5,982 nt of DNA from an uncultured Clostridia bacterium (GTDB lineage Bacteria; Bacillota_A; Clostridia; Christensenellales; Aristaeellaceae): positions 1-5,982 of the forward strand of contig CAMOGC010000101.1 in the NCBI GenBank assembly GCA_946613955.1. The letters are read 5' to 3'. A program made the position numbers and the translations under genes. The notes under the pieces are model-generated. The model ran no database searches. It was given only the letters and a program-made list of their open reading frames with translations, and was not told the DNA's origin. Shown piece after piece: positions 1 to 5,740 of the stretch (position 1 is the stretch's first letter; the number at the start of each line of letters is the position of its first letter).

Positions 1-317
1 TCGCTCAGATGCCCGTCCCCGTTGGGATGGGTATGGACGCAGCGCACCCGGCTCAGCCGCCTGGCGTTGCGCCGAAGCCGCCAGTCCGCCAGCTCCACAT
101 CGCAGTCGGTTCCCACCGTGACGCTGACGATCTCCCCCTCCCGGGTAATGTAAATGGCGATTTCCCGGTTCAGCCCGCAGGACAGCTCCGCCAGGATCTT
201 CATCAGCTCCCTCGGCAGGAATTCTCCTTCCTCCAGCTGCCAGTCCATGATCTCTTCCAGCCGCTGAAGCACCGCGTCGCGGATGCCCTCCGTGTTCCCC
301 TGTACGTTGTATTTCAC
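1..317 (-). CDS. hflX: GTPase HflX, N-terminal part (cut by window edge)
   Basis: Only the first 105 codons are present; the reading frame is open to base 1. HflX is a ribosome-associated GTPase that splits stalled or stressed 70S ribosomes. The visible part resembles the long N-terminal extension I know from clostridial HflX proteins: an early NVQGNTEGIRDAVL segment, then NREIAIYITREGEIVSVTVG (residues 50-69), then RLSRVRCVHTHPNGDGHLS (residues 87-105). The GTP-binding G domain would lie beyond the window and cannot be checked. I chose the GTG at 317 because AAGGAG lies 5 nt upstream and no better start is in frame. The Shine-Dalgarno overlaps the manA stop codon, so translation is probably coupled to manA. 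The HTHP...S pattern resembles a JAMM metalloprotease motif (see findings). Identification rests on remembered family sequence. Confidence 0.85.
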   Translation of the reverse strand, partial: MKYNVQGNTEGIRDAVLQRLEEIMDWQLEEGEFLPRELMKILAELSCGLNREIAIYITREGEIVSVTVGTDCDVELADWRLRRNARRLSRVRCVHTHPNGDGHLS

Positions 318-322
318 TTTAT

Positions 323-328
323 CTCCTT
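323..328 (-). promoter_or_regulatory. Ribosome binding site of hflX, overlapping the manA stop
   Basis: On the minus strand the manA stop TGA (330-328) runs directly into AAGGAG and, after 5 nt, the GTG start of hflX at 317. This site decides the GTG start and makes manA-hflX translational coupling likely. Confidence 0.8.
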
Positions 329-1290
329 CATCCGTTCGGCATGGAAAGGGCCGCCCGGCCCTCGCCCCGCAGGATCAGCCGCGGCGAGCGGCAGGGCAGG
401 AAGAAGCTTTCTCCCTTTTTCATTTCGGTCTTTCCCCCCGCCCAGGCCAGGGTCAGACCCCCGTCCAGCGCCGTCAGGAACCCGAAGTCCCTGATCCCGG
501 GCAGTTCCGTCTCCCCCGCCGCCCGGATCAGATCCAGGGTAAAATACGGCTGATCCAGCATTCTGGTGACGCCGGGGCGCCCGTCCCAGTGAATCGGCTC
601 CGGCCCAAAATGCAGGTCCGTGACCTCCAGGGCCTGCTTCAGATGCAGCTCCCGCCCCCGGCCTTCCGCGTCCCGCCGGTCCCAGTCATAGAAGCGGTAC
701 GTAATATCCGAGCTCTGCTGAATTTCATACAGCAGGATGCCTGCTCCGATGGAGTGGACGCATCCGGCGGGAATGGAACAGACGTCCCCCGGCCGCACCC
801 GCACCCGGCGCAGCAGCTTTTCCACCGCCCGGCCCGCCTCGCAGGCCGTCCGCAGTTCCTCCCGTCCCGTGCCGGGAACGATGCCGTATACCAGTTCCGC
901 GCCCTCCGGCGCTTCCAGAATCAGCCAGGCCTCGGTTTTCCCCAGCTTTCCTCCTTCATGCTCCCCGGCGTAGGCGTCGTCTGGATGCACCTGGACGCTC
1001 AGGGGCTCCCGGGCGTCGATCAGCTTGAGCAGCAGCGGGAACGGCTTTCCGGCGTATTTTCCCACCATTCCCTCCGGATCCGCCGCGATCACCTCCGTCA
1101 GCGTCCGGCCCCGCCCATCCCGGCTTTCCAGCCCGGGGATGCAGCTGACCTCCAGGCTTTCCCCGGCGGGAACCTCCGGGATGTTTTTTCCGTAAACGTC
1201 CCGCAGGCGGCTGCCGCCCCAGGGGGTCTTCCGGCCGGTCCGGAAGGCCGGTGTCATTCGAATCGGTTCGTAATCCATCTTCCTGACCAC
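328..1290 (-). CDS. manA: Mannose-6-phosphate isomerase, class I
   Basis: Interconverts mannose 6-phosphate and fructose 6-phosphate in the cytoplasm, linking mannose use and GDP-mannose supply to glycolysis. At 320 residues it matches the short Bacillus ManA type (about 315), not the 390-residue E. coli type. Visible marks, numbered from the GTG: N-terminal PWGG (23-26), SVQVHPDD with metal ligands Q100 and H102, GKTEAW with ligand E120, PAGCVHSIG with ligand H179, and TYRFYDWDR with the presumed catalytic R199. The C-terminal part (about 240-320) is a second cupin-like region. The start is uncertain: GTG at 1290 has only a weak GAG-type site 9 nt upstream, while ATG at 1278 (MDYEPIRMTPAF) fits the family N-terminus better but has its AGGA only 2 nt away. 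It lies 75 nt after dut, and hflX follows immediately. No unusual catalytic substitution is seen. Confidence 0.93.
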   Translation of the reverse strand: MVRKMDYEPIRMTPAFRTGRKTPWGGSRLRDVYGKNIPEVPAGESLEVSCIPGLESRDGRGRTLTEVIAADPEGMVGKYAGKPFPLLLKLIDAREPLSVQVHPDDAYAGEHEGGKLGKTEAWLILEAPEGAELVYGIVPGTGREELRTACEAGRAVEKLLRRVRVRPGDVCSIPAGCVHSIGAGILLYEIQQSSDITYRFYDWDRRDAEGRGRELHLKQALEVTDLHFGPEPIHWDGRPGVTRMLDQPYFTLDLIRAAGETELPGIRDFGFLTALDGGLTLAWAGGKTEMKKGESFFLPCRSPRLILRGEGRAALSMPNG

Positions 1291-1365
1291 TTCTTTTTTC
1301 TCTTCTTATCCGTGCAATACGGCCTCCCGGCCTCGATCCCGGAAAGGTCCGCCGCGCTTGCGTCC

Positions 1366-1851
1366 TTATCGCCCGGTGGAGCCAAAGCCGCCTTTTCTCG
1401 CTTCGGGGGGCGTTTCCGCTTCCTCGGCCAGCCCGAAGGGCACCAGCACCCCCTGGCAGAACCGCTCGCCCTTTTCCAGCGCAATTGCGTGATCCGTCGG
1501 GTTCCGCAGGGGCACCTGAATATGTCCCTCGTTATCCGCGTAATAATAATCGCCGTCGATGATCCCCACGGTATTGCTGAGGCGTACCTGATGCCGGAAG
1601 CCCAGGGAGCTCCTCGGGAAAATCATCAGCACCCATCCCGCCTCCATTCGGCACCGGATCCCCGTCGGGATAAACGCCGTGCCCCCCGCCGGAATTTCCA
1701 CCCGAACCGGCGTCACAAAATCGTATCCGGCGCTGCCGGCGGTGGATCTGTGGGGCAGCGGAATTTCGCCGATGGGGAGCGCGTCCTTTTTTTCGCCCAG
1801 GGAGGAAAGATACTGTTTCTCCGAAACCCGTTCAAAAACCGCTACGCTCAT
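1366..1851 (-). CDS. dut: dUTP diphosphatase (dUTPase)
   Basis: Hydrolyses dUTP to dUMP and pyrophosphate, keeping uracil out of DNA and supplying dUMP for thymidylate synthesis. The 161-residue protein carries all five motifs of the trimeric family in order: AGSAGYDF (38-45), PRSSLG (79-84), NTVGIIDGDYY (93-103, with the presumed catalytic D99), KGERFCQGVLVPFG (127-140) and GGFGSTG (154-160). The N-terminal lead of about 35 residues and the DYYYADNEGH stretch resemble the clostridial subtype. The ATG at 1851 overlaps the rsmA stop as ATGA, and AAGGAG lies 8 nt upstream inside rsmA, so the two are translationally coupled. The frame stays open further upstream through rsmA, but that is a GC-rich shadow; motif 1 sits where it should for this start. 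Confidence 0.96.
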   Translation of the reverse strand: MSVAVFERVSEKQYLSSLGEKKDALPIGEIPLPHRSTAGSAGYDFVTPVRVEIPAGGTAFIPTGIRCRMEAGWVLMIFPRSSLGFRHQVRLSNTVGIIDGDYYYADNEGHIQVPLRNPTDHAIALEKGERFCQGVLVPFGLAEEAETPPEARKGGFGSTGR

Positions 1852-2696
1852 GCTTCCCGCTCCTTCCAATCCGTCCAGGCTTCCGAGAGGGCCGCCAGCT
1901 GTTCCATGGTCAGCTTCTCCCCCCGGATCCGGTCGTCCAGCCCCGCTTTTTCCGCCAATCCCACCGCCTCCTCCCGGGAGAGGCGCAGGGCGGCCACAAG
2001 CGCGTTGACCAGCGTTTTCCGCCGCAGGGCGAAGGCCGCGTGGACGACGCGGAAGAAATCCGCCTCCGACCGGACCCGAACCGCCGGCTCCTCCCGGAAG
2101 GGCAGCACCACGAAGGCGCTGTCCACCTTCGGCGGCGGCGTAAAGCAGGCGGCGGGAACCTCCCGGGCCAGGAAGGGATCGCACCGATACTGGCAGCTGA
2201 TCGAAAGCGGACCCCAGCCTTCGTGCCCGGGCTTCGCCAGGATTTTGTCCGCCACCTCTTTCTGCACCATCAGCCCCATCCGGCGGATGGGCAAATGGCT
2301 GTCCAGCAGGCGGCTGATCAGCGGCGTCGTAATGTAATACGGGATATTGGCCGCAACGATAAAGGGCTTGCGAAGCGCCTCCGTCACCTTTGACAGATCC
2401 GCTTCCATCACGTCCCCCTGCATCAGGGTCAGGTTCTTTTCCTCCGCCATCAGGGCCCGCAGCAGCGGAATCAGCCGCTCGTCCAGCTCCAGGCTGACCA
2501 CATGATGCGCCCTTCGGCACAGCGCCTTCGTCAGGCTCCCGGCCCCCGGGCCGATTTCCAGCACATCGTCCTCCGGCCCCACGCCCGCGTCCTCCGCCAG
2601 GGCGTCCAGCAGCGCCTCGTCATAGAGAAAGTGCTGCCCGAGGGAATGCCTGTATCGCAGGGCGGTGTCCCGGATCCTCTCCTTTGTTTTGCTCAA
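1848..2696 (-). CDS. rsmA: 16S rRNA (adenine1518-N6/adenine1519-N6)-dimethyltransferase
   Basis: RsmA (KsgA) dimethylates two adjacent adenines in the loop of 16S rRNA helix 45 with S-adenosylmethionine, late in small-subunit assembly; its loss classically gives kasugamycin resistance. The 282 residues match the usual length. Motifs: LGQHFL (19-24), SAM-binding EIGPGAGSLT (47-56), acidic SLELDERL (68-75), GDVMEAD (94-100), catalytic NIPYYITTPLI (117-127, the N-x-PY motif), PPKVDSAF (188-195) and C-terminal FALRRKTLVNAL (222-233). The start is TTG at 2696, supported by GGAGG 6 nt upstream and by the normal distance to LGQHF. It begins 13 nt after the stop of the secreted-protein gene, and its end overlaps dut by 4 nt. 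The I in NIPYY is a conservative change from the common NLPYY. Confidence 0.96.
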   Translation of the reverse strand: MSKTKERIRDTALRYRHSLGQHFLYDEALLDALAEDAGVGPEDDVLEIGPGAGSLTKALCRRAHHVVSLELDERLIPLLRALMAEEKNLTLMQGDVMEADLSKVTEALRKPFIVAANIPYYITTPLISRLLDSHLPIRRMGLMVQKEVADKILAKPGHEGWGPLSISCQYRCDPFLAREVPAACFTPPPKVDSAFVVLPFREEPAVRVRSEADFFRVVHAAFALRRKTLVNALVAALRLSREEAVGLAEKAGLDDRIRGEKLTMEQLAALSEAWTDWKEREA

Positions 2697-2702
2697 GGCG
2701 CG

Positions 2703-2707
2703 CCTCC
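2703..2707 (-). promoter_or_regulatory. Ribosome binding site fixing the TTG start of rsmA
   Basis: GGAGG on the minus strand, 6 nt before TTG at 2696 and just after the TGA (2712-2710) of the preceding gene. It is the only good Shine-Dalgarno near the expected rsmA N-terminus, so it supports the rare TTG start and coupling to the upstream gene. Confidence 0.75.
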
Positions 2708-2709
2708 GA

Positions 2710-3315
2710 TCAGCCGTTCTGGGGTGTTCCTTCTTCGGCCGGGGCCGCCGTGGGTTCCTCGATCAGATCCCCATCGCAGATGAAAAGGGATCCGTCCTCC
2801 GGGTTGAGCAGGGCCCAGTCGAGGGTCTTATCCTGCCCCTCCTCCAGATGCAGCCAGAACCGGGATTCCTCCGGGATGGCGTAAACCGGCGTGGCCGGGG
2901 CATAAAGAACCAGCGTGTCCGCCCCTTCCAGGCCGTACATGCCGGAGAGAAGGTAGCGGATCCCGTCCTCAAAGCGGGATTCCTTCTGCCCCGCGTCGAC
3001 CGCCAGCTCCTTCACATGCAGCTTCCGGCCGTATTCCGAAATCGGCTCCCCGGCCTCCAGGGTTCCGTGGAAGAGGCATTCATAAACCGTTCCGTTCGGA
3101 TAATCCTTCCCGGTGTCGCCCATATCGGAATCGTGATACACTCCTGTGAAGGTTCCGTTTTCACCGAAGCGAAGCTCCGTGTACCAGGCGCCTACGCCGC
3201 TGGAAAACAGGAAACCCTTTCCCGCCAGGCTGTTCATATCGAAGGCCGTATCCTCCGCCCCCGCGGCGCCCATCATCAGCAGCGCCGCAAGCAAAATCGC
3301 AAACCATTTTTTCAT
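2710..3315 (-). CDS. Secreted protein of unknown function
   Basis: I do not recognise a characterised family. The 201-residue protein starts with a clear Sec signal peptide: basic MKKW, a hydrophobic core to about residue 16, and a probable cleavage after AGA at residue 20. There is no lipobox cysteine, so it is probably released or wall-retained rather than a lipoprotein. The mature part has FLFSSGVGAWYTELRFGENG (35-54), TGVYHDSDMGDTG (57-69), YPNGTVYECLFHGTL (72-86) and a later segment ending in GSLFICDGD (175-183). I recall this FSSG...YHDSDMG...YPNGT...C pattern from other uncharacterised secreted clostridial proteins. The only cysteines, C80 and C180, could form a disulfide. The tail (186-201) is Pro/Ala/Glu-rich. 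ATG at 3315 is preceded by GGCGGA. It is the first gene after the promoter at 3388-3416 and lies 13 nt before rsmA. Confidence 0.85.
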   Translation of the reverse strand: MKKWFAILLAALLMMGAAGAEDTAFDMNSLAGKGFLFSSGVGAWYTELRFGENGTFTGVYHDSDMGDTGKDYPNGTVYECLFHGTLEAGEPISEYGRKLHVKELAVDAGQKESRFEDGIRYLLSGMYGLEGADTLVLYAPATPVYAIPEESRFWLHLEEGQDKTLDWALLNPEDGSLFICDGDLIEEPTAAPAEEGTPQNG

Positions 3316-3387
3316 CTTTTTTCCGCCTCTCCGCCCTCAGGGCCATGTTTGCCTCTCCCCCGGGGAACCCGAAGGAAACGCGGCTTC

Positions 3388-3416
3388 AGTATACTTCTTT
3401 CCTTTCGGAAATTCAA
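3388..3416 (-). promoter_or_regulatory. Probable sigma-A promoter of the secreted protein-rsmA-dut operon
   Basis: On the minus strand, -35 TTGAAT (3416-3411) and -10 TATACT (3393-3388) are separated by exactly 17 nt, each with one difference from the common form (TTGACA has two, TATAAT one). Transcription should start near 3381, giving an untranslated leader of about 65 nt. Its place just behind the rplA terminator makes it the natural promoter for the downstream genes. Confidence 0.75.
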
Positions 3417-3422
3417 CCAAAC

Positions 3423-3456
3423 AAAAAAACCTTCCTCCCTTTTTCGGGGAGGAAGG
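3423..3456 (-). terminator. Intrinsic terminator after rplA
   Basis: On the minus strand a perfect 10-bp stem, CCTTCCTCCC (3456-3447) against GGGAGGAAGG (3439-3430), encloses a 7-nt loop CGAAAAA and is followed by seven T residues (3429-3423). It starts 14 nt after the rplA stop. The polarity is clear, since the other strand has no T tract. It ends the tuf-to-rplA transcription unit. Confidence 0.95.
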
Positions 3457-3470
3457 CGAAGTTTACGGGA

Positions 3471-4163
3471 TTACGCGAACTTCAGGGGATTGACCCGGAC
3501 GCTGGGGCCCATGGTGCTGGACAGGTAAATGCTCCGCATATAGGTGCCCTTGGCGGCGGCGGGCTTGGCCTTCACAATGGCCTCCACCAGCACGTTCAGG
3601 TTCTCCTGCAGCTTTTCCTTGCCAAAGCTGATCTTTCCGATGGGGCAGTGGATGATCGCGGTCTTGTCCAGACGATACTCCACCTTACCGGCTTTGATGT
3701 CCTTCACGGCGCGGGTAATATCCATCGTAACGGTTCCGCTCTTGGGGTTGGGCATCAGGCCCTTCGGGCCCAGGATCCGGCCGATGCGGCCGACCATGCC
3801 CATCATGTCGGGCGTGGCGACGCAGACATCGAAGTCGAACCAGTTTTCATGCTGGATCTTCTGGATCATGTCCTCAGCGCCCACATAGTCGGCGCCGGCG
3901 GCTTCCGCTTCCTTGGCCTTCTCGCCCTTGGCGATAACCAGCACCCGGATGGTACGGCCGGTGCCGTGAGGCAGCACAACCGCGCCGCGGACCTGCTGAT
4001 CCGCGTGCCGGGGATCAACGCCCAGCCGGACGGAAATCTCAACGGTTTCGTCGAACTTGGCCTTCCCGGTCTTCAGCACCAGATCCACCGCTTCCTCGGG
4101 ATCATACTGCTTGAGATGGTCGATCAGCTTCGCGCTGTCAACATATTTCTTTCCGTGATTCAT
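3471..4163 (-). CDS. rplA: 50S ribosomal protein L1
   Basis: L1 binds the mobile L1 stalk of 23S rRNA, takes part in E-site tRNA release, and in many bacteria represses its own operon by binding mRNA. The 230 residues match the family length. Visible marks: [14 protein letters not shown] (4-17), [26 protein letters not shown] (35-60), VVLPHGTGR (62-70), and the L1 signature [16 protein letters not shown] (125-140), followed by KSGTV. It ends [15 protein letters not shown], as usual. The ATG at 4163 has AGGAGG 6 nt upstream. It is the last gene of its operon: a strong terminator follows 14 nt after the stop, where rplJ and rplL would be expected in many bacteria. The spacer before it holds an L1 operator-like sequence. 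Confidence 0.98.
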   Translation of the reverse strand: MNHGKKYVDSAKLIDHLKQYDPEEAVDLVLKTGKAKFDETVEISVRLGVDPRHADQQVRGAVVLPHGTGRTIRVLVIAKGEKAKEAEAAGADYVGAEDMIQKIQHENWFDFDVCVATPDMMGMVGRIGRILGPKGLMPNPKSGTVTMDITRAVKDIKAGKVEYRLDKTAIIHCPIGKISFGKEKLQENLNVLVEAIVKAKPAAAKGTYMRSIYLSSTMGPSVRVNPLKFA

Positions 4164-4177
4164 ATTCGTCCTCCTCA

Positions 4178-4206
4178 GTGGTTATAGCGGCACTAAGTCC
4201 TCCCAC
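4178..4206 (-). promoter_or_regulatory. Possible second L1-binding element before rplA
   Basis: The rplK-rplA spacer reads GTGGGAGGAC (4206-4197), a middle of 15 nt, then CCAC (4181-4178), one base before the GAGGAGG ribosome binding site of rplA. It can fold with the outer helix GUGG/CCAC, an internal loop (GA against GCUAUAA) and a weak inner helix GGAC/GUGCC with one bulged G. The same GTGGGAGGA...CCAC frame occurs in the spacer before rplK. An alternative hairpin TTAGTG/CACTGA would compete with it. The inner helix is weak, so confidence is moderate. Confidence 0.4.
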
Positions 4207-4215
4207 GCTGTTTGT

Positions 4216-4641
4216 TTACTCCTCGACCGTGATGCCCATGCTGCGGGCGGTTCCGGCCACCATGCTCATGGCGGCTTCGATGCTGCCGGCGTTCAGGTCG
4301 GGCATCTTGATGGTAGCAATCTTGCGGCACTGCTCCTTCGTCAGCTGGCCAACCTTGTCCTTGTTGGGGCGGCCGCTGGCCTTCTGCAGGTTCAGTTCCT
4401 TCTTGATCAGCACGGGCGCCGGAGGCGTCTTGGTGATGAAGGTGAAGGACCGGTCGGTGTAAACGGTGATGACGACGGGGATGATCAGACCCGCGTCCTT
4501 GGCGGTCCGGTCATTGAATTCCTTGCAGAACCCGGGGATGTTCACGCCGTGCTGGCCCAGGGCGGGACCAATGGGCGGGGCGGGCGTCGCCTTGGCGGCG
4601 GGAACCTGCAGCTTGACGTAAGCGGCTACTTTCTTGGCCAT
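4216..4641 (-). CDS. rplK: 50S ribosomal protein L11
   Basis: L11 forms the base of the L7/L12 stalk with its 23S rRNA site, contacts elongation factors, and is needed for RelA activation and thiostrepton action. The 141 residues equal the usual length. The N-terminal domain shows [16 protein letters not shown] (20-35), with the conserved prolines of the thiostrepton-site linker, then FCKEFN (38-43). The C-terminal rRNA-binding domain contains [12 protein letters not shown] (70-81) and IKMPDLNA (111-118), and ends in [13 protein letters not shown]. Residues 36-37 are PG, where most relatives have M and a small residue, a minor change. ATG at 4641 has AGGAGGT 9 nt upstream. It lies between nusG (65 nt) and rplA (52 nt), and both spacers carry RNA structures. 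Confidence 0.98.
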   Translation of the reverse strand: MAKKVAAYVKLQVPAAKATPAPPIGPALGQHGVNIPGFCKEFNDRTAKDAGLIIPVVITVYTDRSFTFITKTPPAPVLIKKELNLQKASGRPNKDKVGQLTKEQCRKIATIKMPDLNAGSIEAAMSMVAGTARSMGITVEE

Positions 4642-4664
4642 TTGAATGGCACCTCCTAAAAATT

Positions 4665-4696
4665 GTGGTCACGCGGAAGTATACTCTTCCTCCCAC
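4665..4696 (-). promoter_or_regulatory. Ribosomal protein L1 leader (autoregulatory mRNA site) before rplK
   Basis: The transcript reads, in order, GUGG (4696-4693), GA, GGAAG (4690-4686), loop AGUAUA, CUUCC (4679-4675), GCGUGA, CCAC (4668-4665). This gives an outer 4-bp helix, an asymmetric internal loop of GA against GCGUGA, and a perfect inner 5-bp helix. The L1 site of 23S rRNA has the same plan, GUGGGAG opposite a GUGA-containing strand ending in CCAC. The rplK ribosome binding site AGGAGGT follows 7 nt later. This fits the known L1 feedback on the rplK-rplA mRNA. L1 binding here is inferred, not shown. Confidence 0.75.
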
Positions 4697-4706
4697 GAAA
4701 CAGACA

Positions 4707-5243
4707 TCAGTCTTCTTTCTTGACCTGATCCAGGTCGACCTCCACCGGCATCTCCCGGCCCAGGAACATCTGAACCTTGACGGTGAGCTTGCCGCGGACG
4801 GTATCCACATCCTCGACCACGCCGGTAAAGTTTTCCAGGGGGCCGGACAGAATCCGGACGTTCTCGCCGATGGCGAAGCCGAAGTCGACGCTGGACTGCT
4901 CGGTGTTGAGCATCATGTCAACTTCCTCCTGGGTCAGCGGAACCGGCTTGGAATCAGGTCCAACAAAGCCCGTGACTCCGCGGGTGTTCCGAACGACATA
5001 CCAGCTCTCGCTGGTCTCGATCATGTGCACCAGCACGTAGCCGGGATACACCTTCCGGGTGCTCTTGACGCGCTTCCCGTTCCGGATCTCGACAACCTCT
5101 TCCATGGGGACCCGAACCTCGAAGATCAGATCCTGCATGCCGTTGTTTTCGACGGATTTTTCCAGCGTATCCTTGACCTTGTTTTCATACCCGGAATAGG
5201 TATGAATGACATACCAGCAGGGTTCCTTGTTTGTTCCAGCCAT
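4707..5243 (-). CDS. nusG: Transcription termination/antitermination factor NusG
   Basis: NusG binds elongating RNA polymerase through its NGN domain and contacts Rho or ribosomal protein S10 through its KOW domain, coupling transcription with translation. The 178 residues match Firmicute NusG. The NGN domain covers about residues 8-115: WYVIHTYSGYENKV (10-23), RKVYPGYVLV (63-72) and TRGVTGFVG (87-95). The KOW domain covers about 124-172 with GENVRILSGPLENFTGVVEDVD (126-147). The ATG at 5243 follows the secE stop by 2 nt, and its GGGGAG ribosome binding site lies inside the end of secE, so translation is probably coupled. The secE-nusG-rplK-rplA order is widely conserved in bacteria. Confidence 0.98.
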   Translation of the reverse strand: MAGTNKEPCWYVIHTYSGYENKVKDTLEKSVENNGMQDLIFEVRVPMEEVVEIRNGKRVKSTRKVYPGYVLVHMIETSESWYVVRNTRGVTGFVGPDSKPVPLTQEEVDMMLNTEQSSVDFGFAIGENVRILSGPLENFTGVVEDVDTVRGKLTVKVQMFLGREMPVEVDLDQVKKED

Positions 5244-5245
5244 GA

Positions 5246-5701
5246 TTAATTCTCCCCGGAAGCGGATCCTTCCGCAGTCTCGGTCTCAGCGGACTCCGCT
5301 GCCGGAGCTTCGGAGGCCGCGGGGGCTTCTGTCTCGGTCTCCGCCGCTTCGGCCGGGGCTTCGGCGGCGGGTTCTTCCGCCGTGGTCGCCTCAGCGGGCG
5401 CGGCGGCGGTCGTGGTCACGGCAGAGGTGGAGGCGGTGGCGGAGATCAGCGAACGGACTCCGGCGGACGCGCCCATATCCAGCAGGCCGATCACCACGCC
5501 CATGAACAGCATGAACACGAGGACGATCGTCGAGTAGGAAACCAGCCGCTCTTTGGTGGGCCAGGAAACCTTCTTCAGCTCATACCACATGTTCTTGAAG
5601 GGCTTCGCGATTCTCCCCGGCAGCCTCTTGAACCAGTTCAGGATCTTCTGAAACGTTCCGGGCTGAGAAGTTTTGGCGGGAGCCTTCTTTTGCTCAGACA
5701 T
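5246..5701 (-). CDS. secE: Preprotein translocase subunit SecE with long acidic C-terminal tail
   Basis: SecE clamps SecY in the SecYEG channel of the cytoplasmic membrane. The family core is clear: an amphipathic region with WYELKKVSWPTKERL (39-53) and one membrane segment at about 57-77 (STIVLVFMLFMGVVIGLLDMG). Typical one-helix Firmicute SecE is about 60-75 residues; this one has 151. An N-terminal lead of about 35 residues is Lys/Pro-rich. A tail from about 85 to 151 consists almost only of Ala, Glu, Thr, Ser and Pro, has about 14 Glu and no Lys or Arg after R83, and by SecE topology should face outward. I chose ATG at 5701 with GAGGA 10 nt upstream; a GTG at 5710 would add three residues but sits 2 nt from the same site. 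It lies between rpmG (39 nt) and nusG (2 nt). Confidence 0.95.
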   Translation of the reverse strand: MSEQKKAPAKTSQPGTFQKILNWFKRLPGRIAKPFKNMWYELKKVSWPTKERLVSYSTIVLVFMLFMGVVIGLLDMGASAGVRSLISATASTSAVTTTAAAPAEATTAEEPAAEAPAEAAETETEAPAASEAPAAESAETETAEGSASGEN

Positions 5702-5740
5702 TTTATTCACATCCTCAAGCGTATAGTGTGCTTCGGAGAA

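Noticed and set aside
1291..1365. GGCC-rich hairpin in the dut-manA gap as a terminator
   Set aside because: The possible stem is only 4 bp (GGCC/GGCC around GGGA) and no T tract follows on the minus strand; the gap then becomes A/G-rich. I see no convincing promoter or terminator there.
283..2337. A 684-codon open frame on the plus strand
   Set aside because: It lies antisense across hflX, manA, dut and rsmA, all of which have clear family motifs on the minus strand. The translation is Pro/Arg-rich with no recognisable domain, as expected of a GC-rich shadow frame.
1852..2520. In-frame upstream extension of dut through the rsmA coding region
   Set aside because: The extension is Gly/Ala/Arg-rich shadow sequence over rsmA. 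The ATG at 1851 has a good ribosome binding site and gives a normal-length dUTPase.
3345..4187. A 280-codon open frame on the plus strand opposite rplA
   Set aside because: It is antisense to the unmistakable L1 coding sequence and the terminator, with no domain or ribosome binding site to support it.
4680..4685. TATACT on the minus strand in the nusG-rplK spacer as a -10 box for rplK
   Set aside because: The hexamer at the right distance upstream is TGTCTG, a poor -35. The bases are explained as part of the loop and inner stem of the L1 leader hairpin. A weak internal promoter cannot be excluded.
5702..5740. A tRNA gene between rpmG and secE, as found in some Clostridia
   Set aside because: The spacer is only 39 nt and shows no tRNA-like arms.
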